NCBI RefSeq assembly: GCF_050624435.1
Contig: NC_134539.1
Coordinates: forward strand, 43,370,001 to 43,434,000
Direction: 5' to 3'
DNA length: 64,000 nucleotides
Source: Tenrec ecaudatus
Taxonomy: Eukaryota; Chordata; Mammalia; Afrosoricida; Tenrecidae
The notes below the pieces were generated by a model. The model worked only from the letters and a program-made list of their open reading frames with translations. It was not told the origin of the DNA and did not search any database. Shown piece by piece: positions 22,733 to 33,214 of the stretch; the first letter of the stretch is position 1; every line of letters starts with the position of its first letter. The translations under genes were made by a program, and so were the position numbers.

Positions 22733-22885
22733 CTACAAATCAAACTCACTGCTGTTACATTGAATCTGACTTCTAACAACCCTCCAGGACAGCATAGAAC
22801 AGCTGCATGGCGGGTTGGAGCTGTAAATATGGACGGAAGCAGACTGAGTTAGTAGCTCAACCCACTGAGGAGGCAGACTACGGTC
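22733..22885 (-). repeat. AfroSINE
   Basis: 'aatcaaactcactgctgtta', 'aatctgacttctaacaaccc' and 'gagctgtaaatatggacgga' are the reverse complement of the SINE 3' body. The tRNA-like head is mostly lost. Confidence 0.8.
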
Positions 22886-22899
22886 TGTTAGAGATGGGA

Positions 22900-23878
22900 T
22901 TAATTAACTGTGTTCATAGGAACATTATAAAGGAATGTAGATTGTAATGATGTTTCGTCCTAATAAAAATTAGAGTGTGCTCACCTTGGTCTTCATACTT
23001 ACATCATCTCCTTCCCTGTTCACCACAATGGAAGGCAATATTATTATCCACGTTTCACAAACTTGGCTGGCACCTGCTGATTTTCCAATTCCATTTCATG
23101 CTATTTCCTTGCACAATCTTAAACGGTAGTCACAACAAACTGTTCCCTGTTTCCAGAATATGCCATTTTTTTTGGCGCCACTTTTTCTTTTGTAATGCCA
23201 CTGTGTCCTCTGTGTGGCATGCCCTCTTGTCACTGCCCCTCCATCTGGGGACTACACAGGGACTCCCTGTTATTTGCAGTCGTTATGGTCTCTAAAGTTG
23301 CTGTGAATACTCAGTTCACAACTGTGAGCCATTACTCCTTGGGGACTACAGGGTCAAATTCTTATGAGCCTCTGGTCACAATATTTTCTTTAATTCATTA
23401 ATACTTGGTTTATGGTGTGTTTCTGTGTAAGGACCCCTTATTTAATATAGCTCATGGATTCATTAATATGAAGCCATGGCTATCAGCTCCATAACTCATG
23501 CCTAAGCATAAGCTAATCGGTCACCGGTCTTCTCCACAAGGCACACCATAGCTTATGAATGCTAGACAACACTTTATCAGTATGACCCTTTGGGGTCATT
23601 TTAAACAGCAACATCATCAAAAGCACAAAAAGTGGCATTCATTAGCGTGTGCAAAGGACACTTGTTTACAATAGGAAATCTGAAACTAGCAGGCCTTGTT
23701 CATCTCATCGTGGAACATGCACATTGGGCAACTCATATATTTAACGGTCCTGCACATGCCATGCAGTGAGTATTGGTTTGGGAGTTACAAAACCTCTTTG
23801 ACAAGTCAGTGAATTTGCAAATTTGGAGTTCACAATTAATGATGATTGGACTGTACTCATTTTGTATCTTTTCAAGGT
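22900..23878. other. No recognised feature
   Basis: AT-rich, single-copy-looking. The 106-codon frame at 22975-23295 has no recognisable domain. Confidence 0.4.
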
Positions 23879-23879
23879 A

Positions 23880-24105
23880 TTTCCTCTGATCCTTTAGTCA
23901 AGAAGTATTTTCTCCTCTGTTTTACTTTCTTTGTATTTTCTATATGACTTCTTTATCATGCCAATTACATGATATGGTATCTTATTCTTCGTAATCCATT
24001 TATCTCCATAAACTGACTGGACTGTGAGTTCCTTCAGAAAAGGACTAAGTATATTTTAATGTCTCTGGTCTAACACAATGTTTGTTGATTGCTTTAATAT
24101 AGGAC
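23880..24105 (+). repeat. L2 3' end
   Basis: 'atttatctccataaactgac', 'gactgtgagttccttcagaa', 'aaggactaagtatattttaa' and 'caatgtttgttgattgcttt' keep the L2 ending in sense order. Confidence 0.65.
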
Positions 24106-24391
24106 CCTCAAAGTCAAGTGCAGCAATCATATCTGTGAGAGTCCGTTGCGCAATTCTGTTCCATTTGGCTAGACCTGTCCTTACAAAACAAATTCTTTGA
24201 TAAAGGGTCAGCCAGAACGCCTCTCTTCTTTTGTAAGTAATAACACCAGAGGTGATTTTAGATTTTCGTTGCTATAGAAACCTCAGAAAGTAAATGAACT
24301 TCAATGCAAAGGCATCTTATTCCTTAAAAATTTCATGTTTGAGTGATTTAAATTGAGGTCTCAGCTGGGTGATTAAATGTGCTTCTTATAA

Positions 24392-24505
24392 AGGAAGCCA
24401 TATAATGTAGTGGTAAAACATGCAAGCTTTAAACTCAAACTGTCTGGGTTCAATTCCTGGCTCCACTCTTTAAAGCTTGTGTGACTTTGAATAAGTAAGA
24501 TGAAG
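24392..24505 (+). repeat. MIR SINE fragment
   Basis: 'taatgtagtggtaaaacatg', 'ctgtctgggttcaattcctg' and 'cttgtgtgactttgaataag' match the MIR head and core. Confidence 0.9.
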
Positions 24506-24836
24506 AAAAAGAAGCTTAGAAATATGATATATTGTCCCCAAGCAATCTTATATATTGTCCCTAAGCTTCACCTTTCACATGTTTTCATGGTAGTGAGTAT
24601 AAGCTTCAGAAAGGAGTCCAACATAATGATAGAGTCAGAATAGGCACAAGGAAGAAATAATTTCTCCTATTATTTTCTCACTCTATTCTAGAAGGAAATC
24701 TCATATTTTGAACTGGGGTGATTCCATGACAATCTGAACAAAAAAGAGTATCTTTATAGTAGTAGCCCTTGTGATATCCCCACCCATCACAAATATTACA
24801 ATCTCTCTTAAATGGAAATATATTTGTTTATTTTAG

Positions 24837-25434
24837 TGCTTGTCTGGCAGTTTATCATGCCAGACTCTTATTCAACTCTTATTCAAATTTACACACCGAT
24901 CACTAAAACCAGTGATGATGAAATTGAAGAATTTTACCCACATCCTCAGGCTGAAATTGATCAAATGTGCAATCAAGATGCATTGATATTTATTGGCGAT
25001 TATAATGCAAAAGTTGGAAACAGATAGGAAGGAACAGTATTTGGAAAATATGGCTTTGGTGATAGATATGAATTAAGAGATTACAAGATAGAATTTTGGA
25101 AAACAATTGACTTCTTAGCAAAAGTTTTTTTAACAACACAAATTAACTAAATCTGTGGGAAGAGAAAATGGAGAAACTAGCTCAACATTAGCAGTTACAA
25201 CAAGATGAGAAGCTATCTGTGGAATGAACCATAACTGCTCATATGTCAGTTCAGGTTGAAGCTGAAAAAAATGAAAACCAGTCCAGGAGATGCAGAATAA
25301 GAGCCACCTGAATATATCCCACCTGAATTTTGACACAGAAGAGCTGTGAGGTAACATCAAGATCATCATATGTGAAGAGAGAAAGCATTATTAAAAATAC
25401 AGGAAACAAAGAGGTCACACTGGATATCACACCG
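24837..25434 (+). pseudogene. RTE/BovB-type LINE, endonuclease part
   Basis: The frame from about 24860 to 25027 encodes the end of an APE-type endonuclease: LIQIYTPITK, then a FIGDYNAKVG block in which the usual GDWNA Trp is Tyr. It then hits a stop and decays through 'aacagtatttggaaaatatg', 'gaaccataactgctcatatg' and 'aatatatcccacctgaattt'. A short 5' piece 'gcttgtctggcagtttatca' sits directly before the endonuclease, so the first ~900 bp seem deleted. The product would nick target DNA during retrotransposition; this copy is dead. Confidence 0.88.
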
Positions 25435-25436
25435 TA

Positions 25437-26160
25437 GCATTCAGGAACTAGAGGAAAGTTGTATGTTTCATTGTTGCTACACTGCACCCTGACTGGCTCA
25501 TCTCCTTCCCGAGAACCTTCGGTAAGGAGAGGTCCTGTTGCCTACAGATGGGCTTTGGTACCCACTCCGTACCCTTCCTCATTCACAATGATATGATTTT
25601 TTGTTCTTTGATGCCTGATAACTGATCCCTTCGGTACCTCGTGATCACACAGGCTGGTATGCTTCTTCCATGAGGGATTTGTTGCTTCTCAGCTAGATGG
25701 CCTCTTGTTTACCTTCAAGTCATTAAGACCCCAGATGCTCTATCTTTTGATAGCTGGCCTTCATCAGCTTTCTTCACCACATTTGCTTATGTACCTGCTT
25801 TGTCTTCAGCGATTGTGTCAGGAAGGTGAGAATCATGGAATTCCAGTTTAATAGAACAAAAGTATTCTTGAATTGAGGGAGTACTTGAGTGGAGGCCCAA
25901 TGTAAATATGCTAATTTAATACTAAACCTATAAATATATGCTAATAGATCTAGTTCCACATCCTCATATGTACATATATTTACATATGTACATGCCTTTA
26001 TTTAGACCTCTATAAATGCCCTTTGCCTCCTAGCTCTTTCCTCTATTTCTTTTTACTTTCCTTTTGTCCCACTACCATGCTCAGCCTTCATTTGGGTTTC
26101 AGCAATTCCTCTTGGTTACATTACCCTTGATCACACCCTACCGGGCCTCCTCTACCCGTG
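25437..26160 (-). mobile_element. Lineage L1-like 3' UTR, antisense
   Basis: The plus strand reads the reverse complement of the 20.7-21.3 kb element ('gcattcaggaactagaggaa', 'ctggctcatctccttcccga', 'catgagggatttgttgcttc', 'cattaagaccccagatgctc') and extends ~400 bp further upstream in the element than other copies. It lacks the purine tract and AATAAA end, stopping abruptly against RTE sequence at 25435, which suggests rearrangement rather than a normal insertion. Confidence 0.85.
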
Positions 26161-26162
26161 AG

Positions 26163-26270
26163 TGAGGTACTTTCATTGTCTTCTCCAGCAGCACAATTCA
26201 AACGCTTGATTCGTCTTCAGTCTTCCTTACTCAATGTCCAACTCTCATATGCATATGAGGTCTATGGTAC
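26163..26270 (-). repeat. RTE LINE 3' region, inverted part
   Basis: Antisense RTE: 'attcaaacgcttgattcgtc', 'ttcagtcttccttactcaat' and 'ccaactctcatatgcatatg' are the reverse complement of the RTE block seen at 54600-54690. It abuts a sense RTE piece head to head at about 26271. Confidence 0.85.
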
Positions 26271-26271
26271 A

Positions 26272-26442
26272 GAGGGGCAGCAAAAAGAGGCAGACCCTTG
26301 TCAAGTTGAATTGACACAGTGGCAGCAACAATGGGCTCAAACTGAAGAACAATTGTGACAGTGGGACAGGAGCAGACAAGGTTTGCTTCTGTTGCACATC
26401 GAGTCTTCTACGAGTCAGGACTGACTCAAGAGCACATAACAA
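26272..26442 (+). repeat. RTE LINE 3' end, direct part
   Basis: Sense RTE tail: 'gggcagcaaaaagaggcaga', 'cacagtggcagcaacaatgg', 'ctgttgcacatcgagtcttc', 'tacgagtcaggactgactca', ending in 'cacataacaacg'. With the preceding inverted piece it gives an inversion with about 160 bp of the element missing at the join. Confidence 0.9.
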
Positions 26443-26680
26443 CGATGATTTCTTATTCTTTTGCTATATCATTAATTCTTTAATTACATGGTTGTAGATC
26501 TACAAAATTATCCTACAAATAAACTAATTACATTTGAAACCTGTCTTAGGGTCCTTTGGAAGACGTGGAGACAGGTTTCAGATGCACTGAGAGTATTTGG
26601 GGATGTGATCCCGGGTGATACTTTTGGAGGAGTGGGGGCATGAACAGGGAGAGGAAGACAGCCAATTAAGAGTGTACAGT

Positions 26681-26770
26681 CATGCATCACTCAAGGTCTA
26701 TGATATATTCTGAGAAATGGGTATTATGTGATTTGGGCTTTGTGTGGATACTATTACATAGGAAGGGCCT
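26681..26770 (+). repeat. Ancient DNA transposon end fragment
   Basis: 'gtacagtcatgcatcactca' followed by 'attctgagaaatgggtatta' and 'gtgatttgggctttgtgtgg' matches a widespread ancient mammalian DNA transposon end (TACAGTCATGCATCGCTTAACGA...TTCTGAGAAATGCRTCRTTAGGCGATT). Probably Tc1/mariner superfamily; I am not sure of the family name. Confidence 0.55.
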
Positions 26771-26777
26771 GGAAAAA

Positions 26778-26848
26778 GTGCATGGACGAATGGAATTAAA
26801 AATTAATGGACTTTTTCCATAAACTTCTTGAAGGCTTTTCATACTTTT
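26778..26848. repeat. Possible mariner-derived palindromic fragment
   Basis: 'tgcatggacgaatggaatta' and the roughly inverted 'actttttccataaacttctt' form an imperfect palindrome around AT-rich sequence, like the ends of a mammalian mariner-type MITE. A related string occurs at 61230-61280. Confidence 0.4.
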
Positions 26849-26951
26849 CCAGATATAATAAAAACACATTTAGTAAGATAATACCATAATAAAATGTTTT
26901 GATACATGAGGCAAAGCAAAGCCCATTGGTTATAATATCCCTTGGACATGA

Positions 26952-27215
26952 CTTTGTGACATCAAACAGGTTACCATTGTGGATAACTGGGCCTTTAACC
27001 TCCCAGACAGCCATGGGAGGGTGAAACTACACCTCACAGATGTTATCCACAGTGTTAATTGCCCGGTATTTCTGGTTTACCATGATTTGGCTCCTGAAGA
27101 CAAAGAAATCCTTAGGCAAAGAATTGCAGATATTGGCAGGTGGAAAGCCCAAGAAGGTATGGGCAGGACTCTAGTAAGGTTTGCTACAATTATGCATCAC
27201 ATTTTAAAGTGAAAT
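26952..27215 (+). CDS. Unassigned coding-like ORF
   Basis: An uninterrupted frame of about 87 codons from a TGA at 26949 to a TGA at 27213, with no in-frame ATG near its left edge. Composition is protein-like rather than random: it includes PVFLVYHDLAPEDKEILRQR and a Gly-Arg-Thr-rich GMGRTLVRFAT. I cannot name the family. It lies about 110 bp before an MLT1 LTR in the same orientation, so it could be a remnant of a MaLR/ERV internal region, a retrocopy, or a real exon. An AG sits before GTTACC at 26970 but there is no clear polypyrimidine tract. If ERV-derived and old, an open frame this long would be unusual. Confidence 0.4.
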
Positions 27216-27326
27216 TGACTGAGGTTCAGAACGGCACTGGTTTCAAACCCTTAGTAAATACAATGGTGGGTCTGGCATTAGACTTCAGGTTGCTCTGACT
27301 TCAGACGTGAACTGTCCCTTCTGACT

Positions 27327-27477
27327 GTATGTGATAGGTTGAATTGTATCTCTGCTCCCCTATTTCACAGTCCCTGAAAATGTGACCTTATTTGGAAATA
27401 GGGACTTTGCAGATTTAATTAATTAACATGAAGTCAAGGTAGAAGGGTAACTCCTAATTCAATATGATTGTATCCTT
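27327..27477 (+). repeat. MLT1-type LTR, first part
   Basis: 'ataggttgaattgtatctct', 'aaaatgtgaccttatttgga' and 'aatagggactttgcagattt' through 'cctaattcaatatgattgta' are the MaLR (MLT1-type) LTR in sense. It resumes at 28118 after an L1 insertion. Confidence 0.88.
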
Positions 27478-28117
27478 TTTAAAAAATCATTTTATTGGGG
27501 GCTCATACAATTCTTATCACTATCCATCCATCCATCCATTGTGTCAAGAGCATATGTACATTTGTTGCCATCATCATTCTCAAAACATTTGCCTTCCACT
27601 TGAGCCCTCGTTTTCCCATCCCAACCCATTCCCCCCTACCTCATGAACCCTTCATAATTCATAAATTGTTATTATTTTGTCATATGTTACACTGTCTAAC
27701 GTCCCCCCCTGCCCTCTTTTCTGCTGTCCATCCCTCAGGGAGGAGGCTATATGCAGATTCTTGTAATCAGTTCCCCCTTTTTATCCCACGCTCCCTCTAC
27801 CATCCAGGCATTGCCACTCTCACCACTGGTCCTGGAGGAGTCATCAGTCCTGGATTCCCTGTGTTTCCAGTTTCTATCTGTACCTATGTACATCCTCTGG
27901 TCTAGCTAGATTTGTAATGCAGAATTGAGATAATGATAGTGGGCGGGGGGAAGGAAGTATTTAAGAAAATTATATGTTTCTTCGTTGCTACCCTGCACCC
28001 TGCCTGGCTCATCTCGTCCCCACAACTCTTCAGTAAGGGGGTGTCCAGTTGGCTGCTGATGGGCTTTGAGTCTCTATTCTGCACTCACCCATTTACAATG
28101 ATATGATTTTTTGTTCC
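27478..28117 (-). mobile_element. Lineage L1-like 3' end inserted in MLT1
   Basis: Opens on plus with 'aaaaaatcattttattgggg' (reverse of the CCCCAATAAAATGATT terminus and A-tail) and runs through the antisense of the G-rich tract to the 'caatgatatgattttttgtt' block. It splits an MLT1 LTR; a TCCTTTT-plus-A-run motif flanks both sides (about 27472 and 28113) and is probably the target duplication. Antisense to the element, 27495-27905 is open for 136 codons. Confidence 0.9.
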
Positions 28118-28298
28118 TTTTAAGAAAAAGGAGAAAAGACACAGGGGAACAAAGAATGCCATGTCAAGACAGGTAGAGATGCTGAAGTAAAGCGGCATAT
28201 GAAGTCAGAGACAAAGGGTAGTATTATCCTGCTACAAACCATTGTAGACCTTGGGCTACCAGAAGCTGAAAGGCACTAGAAAGGATATTCCTCTAGAG
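28118..28298 (+). repeat. MLT1-type LTR, second part
   Basis: Continues the LTR across the L1 insertion: 'aaaaaggagaaaagacacag', 'gaatgccatgtcaagacagg', 'taccagaagctgaaaggcac', 'attcctctagag'. MLT1 similarity stops where the SPIN element begins. Confidence 0.8.
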
Positions 28299-28474
28299 CA
28301 GTGGTTCTCAACCTGTGGGTCGCAAACCTTTTCACAGGGGCCACCCAATTCATAACAGTAGCAGAATGACAGTGATGAAGTAGCAACGAAAATAATTTTA
28401 TGGTTCGGGGTGGTCACCACGACATGAAAAACTCTATTAAAGGGTCCCAGCATTAGGAAGGTTAATAACTCCTG
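28299..28474 (-). mobile_element. SPIN-type hAT MITE
   Basis: Starts CAGTGGTTCTCAACCTGTGG, a perfect SPIN terminus, passes through 'aattcataacagtagcagaa', 'gaagtagcaacgaaaataat' and 'ttttatggttcggggtggtc', and ends at an eroded inverted terminus 'ggaaggttaataactcctg'. The left flank is CTCTAGAG, matching the NTCTAGAN target; the right flank CTCCAGAA is either the decayed duplicate or MLT1 sequence. Orientation is opposite to the 4.6-kb copy. Confidence 0.92.
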
Positions 28475-28482
28475 CTCCAGAA

Positions 28483-30235
28483 ACTTCTGAGAGAGTAGGA
28501 TACTACCAACTCCCCAAATTATCCCCTTACTCACTGATCCTTCCTGCTGACATGCAAAATATGTAAGATGAAGCCCCACAGTCCTCACTGCTAGGGAGCG
28601 CCCTGGTTATACATCTTCCAAGTCAGATATCTTTGTTTGCTCTTTGGAATCCATTGTCTTTTGCGAAGTGTACAAATGTACATTCACCTTTACACACATT
28701 CCCATCCTCTGTCAGATTCCACAAAGTAGAATTACACAAGGCTAATCAATTACACTGGGTCAGGCTGCATGGAACATAGCCAGTGACTCAGATCAAATCT
28801 CCAAGATTTTTATATTGTCCCCAATCACTCCAAATTCCTTTCCCTAATCTCACTGGTTCCTTTCTTCCTTTCCCCAGATTTTCTCCCACCCTCAAGTGCT
28901 CATCGCTTATGTTAAGCAGTTTACCTCTCTCCCACATATTCCTATATTTGAAACCTAATTTAAAGAGATAAAGGGCCCTTCATTTATCAGTGCTCATCCT
29001 CTGAAGATGATATTGAGACCTTAAAATATGAAACATTTCTTCCTTTTAAAATATCAAATCTCAGAAATACCCAATCACAGGGTTAAGCAACCTATAGTGT
29101 CCTATAGAGAGAATTGCCCTCGAGAAAATGACAAATTAAAATGTAAAATGATACATCACCAATGCCTTTTGCCACACTCATGCTGTTGCTGGCTAAGCCA
29201 ATCTTGCAACTGCATCAATTTGTGTTTGTTTTCAGTAGCTATGGGGAAACGGAAGTAGCTTGGCAGATTCTCAATACTGATTTCACAGTTTTTAATCCTT
29301 ATGAATGAAATTGCTTAAGTTCAATCTATAGCCCAAAGATTTCTTCTTGTATTTCTATTTCTCCAATGATTTCTGTTCTTATTTGCTATCGCACAAATCC
29401 ATAAAAATGCTAGAGGCAGAATATTCTTTCAGGCAAACTTGCTTTGTAAAATTCTTATTACAAAATGCCTCCGTCTCTGCACTGGTGTGATGGGAGTGTC
29501 TTTATATCTCTCCCTGGCTTTGGATGGAAAAATAATTTCTGGGCTGAGTGTTGCCGAAAATAAATTTCCCCTCAAATTTCTTAAAAATGACTTGCTCTAT
29601 GATTGCTTCACTTGTCCAACTATCAAGAATATTTTCTTCAACCGCTCTCCCCTTCTCCTGCACCCACTGAGGTTAAAACTCTACACTTGCTTTAGAGCCT
29701 GGCTTTGTGCTTAACCAATTCAAGTCCTCTTACATATAAGCCAAATAAGTCAAGAAAGGAAATTATTTTTCTGTTCTACATGTTAGTGAGCTTCATATGT
29801 CTTCTTACTTGACCCAAATTCTGGGTTTCTGGTGGGTGAGCATGTTTACTCTGGGTAAAACACAACTTCCAATTTGGAACTGATCTGGTTTAACCAGTCT
29901 CATAAAAGAACTGGGAGATCCTGGGACATCAAAGGGCTCTTTTGTGCTGAGATTTTGTAGAATGTAAAAGAATCTGGAGCATATGGATTAAATTCCTTTT
30001 GAAATATACACATTCCTCTTTCCAAACGGCTTGAGGCAAGCCACATTTTGAATTTCCTCAGTTCCTCTATTTTCTCCTCCTCTGGCTAATGTATCCGACT
30101 TCTGGGACTTTATATTTGTAAGGCCAAAGACAATGCTCTCACGGGTCTGTAATTATCCCTGCTAAAGAAGTTCCAGAGGTCTGCGTTCAGGTTTGATAAA
30201 CAGCCTTTCTCATGGACCCTTCTGATTCAGGCTTC
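28483..30235. other. No recognised feature
   Basis: AT-rich with T-rich patches (28780-28960). No repeat family or exon is recognised. Confidence 0.4.
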
Positions 30236-30237
30236 AG

Positions 30238-30281
30238 AGATGTGTGTGTGTGTGTGTATGTGTGTGTGCGCGTGCGCATGT
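30238..30281. repeat. (GT)n microsatellite
   Basis: GT repeats with an alternating CG-containing end (gtgtgcgcgtgcgc), a potential Z-DNA-forming purine-pyrimidine run. Confidence 0.93.
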
Positions 30282-31350
30282 ATTTATTATTATGTTTTAC
30301 ATTCTTATACTTTGGCCATGCATGTTTTTTTTTCTGAGTTCATGGAGAAATGAATTGTGTACTGATATTATTTACCACAAATATTTTTAAATTTCTTCTG
30401 GAATTTCTGGACATTTGGCCAACTGGTCATCTCTCAGTTTCTGTCACAACATTTTGGGAGCTACAGGAGCACTGGGACTTGACTCGCTGCTGTTGCCCCC
30501 AAACCTTGAACTCATTGCCGCTGCCATCAAGTCAATTCAGGGTCTGTCAATAGGGTGGTGGTCAATAAGCACTTACGGACTGAATGACTAGATGTTTCAA
30601 ATGGAGTTATGGTTCAAGGTTTCCTTTTGAACATTTTGTGCTATTCCAATGTCATCAGAAGGCTGTTATTCCTAATGTCTCAATTGATACCGATTGTGCC
30701 ATCTATTGTCCGAGCTGCTACGCCACAACCCGCATTTGCGCAGACAATCCATGGAGTTGTCCTAGTTTTTAACTGTGCCCTGGGATCTAGCTATCTTTTC
30801 TCCTTCTTTCCATTTTTACTTTTATTCTCCTTTATCTAGACCTCTGTAGCATGCTTTTCATTCTTGCTTTTTAATTTGCCAGTCTTTCCATTTCAATCAT
30901 CAATTTTCTACTTCTTTATAATGCACGATACATTTTTCCAAGTTGGTTTCCTTTACTTTCTTACCCATCTTTCTCCTGTTGCCAGATTGACTTAACTCAG
31001 GTTCTAATACCTTGCTGGGCGTATCTCATTTTTCAAGGAAAATATTCTATTGTGATAAGAATATATAATTTTTGTGCTCAGAAATTTTTCAAGGCAATAG
31101 GATCCTACAAAATAGGAAGAAAAAGAGAAATGTTAGCTGTACTCTCAGGGCCCTTTACACTGTTTCCCTGGTCTATCTCCCCAAACTTGTCAACCATGGA
31201 AAGGGTGTGGTAGATCAGTGTTAGTGATATTTATTAAAATAGATATCTTGATTTTTAGAAAGGTTTTTCTATTAATAGGAAGAAGTTAACTCAACTGCTG
31301 AAGCAGTTTGCTGCTCTTAGGAAGAAGCAACAAAAACTACAACACCGACC
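30282..31350. other. No recognised feature
   Basis: AT-rich. 30508-30545 may be a short AfroSINE remnant ('ctgccatcaagtcaattcag'). The frame at 30609-30839 is not recognised. Confidence 0.4.
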
Positions 31351-31353
31351 TGT

Positions 31354-31378
31354 AGTCTGTAGTTGTTGACTACAGACT
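31354..31378. other. Perfect 10-bp hairpin
   Basis: AGTCTGTAGT and ACTACAGACT are exact inverted repeats around a TGTTG loop. No T-run follows in a way that suggests function; probably a chance palindrome. Confidence 0.9.
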
Positions 31379-31464
31379 GGTATTTCTGGTTTTTACGATT
31401 CTACTATTCCAAGATTCTTATGTGAATAATATAACTCTGCAAGTTTTAGCTACGATGAATATTT

Positions 31465-32060
31465 TTGACAATTTACTAGTTGCCTGCTCTGTGCCAGGTG
31501 CCAGATCCTGTTGTAGAAAGTACATATTGGAACGACATGTCACCAAGTACAACTTGTTATGAGAATGGCCGAGTCTGCCTGGAGAGGCATCTTCTTAGAG
31601 GAGGGACGTGGATAGAGGATTTTAGGAGGAGGGATGTGGAATTCCAGGGAAAGGAAATTACTTAGACGAATGAAAACAAGGTATGAAAGGAAATGGCTTG
31701 TTTTGAGTAGGAAGTCAATTAAACATGGTGATCTCAAACATTTTAATAGCAGAGGTGTAGGGGTGCAATCTGGTTGGAAGAGTTAGGACATCGGTATTGA
31801 AGCCGAACTTGCATAGTACCTGCATAAAAAAATTATTAAACTTCTCCGCTGTCCATATTAAAAATGTGTGTTGCTACTGGATGTCATTGGAGAGGCTGGG
31901 ATAATTTCTCCTGAGTCGTCCCATCTGAAGGAAGAATGGATTGACGAATATGCTGAGCTGAGTTGCAGAATAGTAGCTACAGAGGAAGGTAAAGCCAGGA
32001 ATGGACTTATAAACCCTCATAAACCTTGGTATGGGACCATTTCTGATTTTAATATCATCA
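31465..32060 (+). repeat. Old L1 (L1ME-type) 3' region
   Basis: 'tgcctgctctgtgccaggtg', 'ggagggatgtggaattccag', 'gtaggggtgcaatctggttg' and 'gtaaagccaggaatggactt' follow blocks frequent in old L1 3' regions. Diverged and without a clear end. Confidence 0.5.
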
Positions 32061-32179
32061 GTTTGATCTATTAGAAAGCTGGCCTGGCAAAGAGTGAGGG
32101 AGGGACACAGGAAGAGGACAAGAATCGAAGCAGGGGGATCAACTAGCAGCAGCAAGGTACAAAGGATAGACTTGTTGTC

Positions 32180-32390
32180 TCTGGATCGTTCAAGTGGTGA
32201 ACATGCTTGGCTAATAACAAAAGGTTAGCTGAAGTCCATCCTGAGGCTCCTTAGAAGAAATGGTTGGTAGTCTGCTTCTAAATAATCATCCATTGAAAAG
32301 TCAAGGGAGCACAGTTCTACTCTGACCCACATGGGCCTTCATGGGTTGGAATTGACTTGACAGTAATTGGATAGTTTAAAAGAATTGAAT
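32180..32390 (+). repeat. AfroSINE, diverged
   Basis: 'caagtggtgaacatgcttgg', 'ctgcttctaaataatcatcc', 'gcacagttctactctgaccc' and 'gggttggaattgacttgaca' keep the SINE order with heavy erosion in the head. Confidence 0.72.
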
Positions 32391-32579
32391 AACTGACCAC
32401 ATTCTTGGTTACAACATTAAAAAAAATTCACAAGACATATTATTTGTGAGGTAATTCAACTAAAATATAATAATATATAACAATTATTGAGTTATTTCTA
32501 TAGGGAAAACATTTGGGCTCTTTTCATACATTGATTTTCTTATTTTTTTTGGACAATTTTGTAATTAAAGTTCCATTTC

Positions 32580-32715
32580 TTTCTCCCTCTTATAGAGAAG
32601 ACCACTGAGGCACAGATGTTAAAAAGCTTGCCCATAGTCACACAACCTCAAAGAATTAGAGTTGAGATGAGAATTTAGGTAGCTGATTTCAAAGCCAGGA
32701 CTCCTAATTTTCATG
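32580..32715 (-). repeat. MIR SINE
   Basis: 'accactgaggcacagatgtt', 'gcccatagtcacacaacctc' and 'atttcaaagccaggactcc' are reverse-complement MIR. Confidence 0.85.
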
Positions 32716-32849
32716 TTATATATTTAGGACAAGGCAATATTTCCATATTTCTTATTATTTCCATATTCCAAATTATTTAGAATAGAAATGAAATTATATT
32801 CATTATAGTATCTTGGACATAATTCATATCTGTTGAATCAATGAGTTAA

Positions 32850-32960
32850 CTCTAATAATAATAATTCTCATTTATTGAGTATTGATTATGTGTCAGGCAA
32901 TGGGTTAATGTTTTACACATGTATTTAAACCTCAGAATAACCATTAATAAAGCAAAATAC
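32850..32960 (-). repeat. MIR-related fragment
   Basis: 'ctcatttattgagtattgat', 'tatgtgtcaggcaatgggtt' and 'taaacctcagaataaccatt' match the left part of reverse-complement MIR-type repeats. A separate copy from the one at 32580, since the order is reversed. Confidence 0.7.
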
Positions 32961-33214
32961 AAGTATTTAACATTTAGTTACTTCATTTAGATTAGATGAG
33001 GCATTTATGTAGATTATTTTTTATCTACATAAAAATCACACAAGGTAGAAGTGTGGTAAAATATAGAAAACAAAGTTCACTTTTAAATAATTTTTATGTG
33101 TACTAGCTAGTTACTTTCGCCATGTTATACTACCCTCATCACTATCCATGTCTAAAGCTTTCACTTCACTCCAAAGAGAAACTCCTTACCTCTTCGGGAA
33201 TAATTCTGCGTCCC

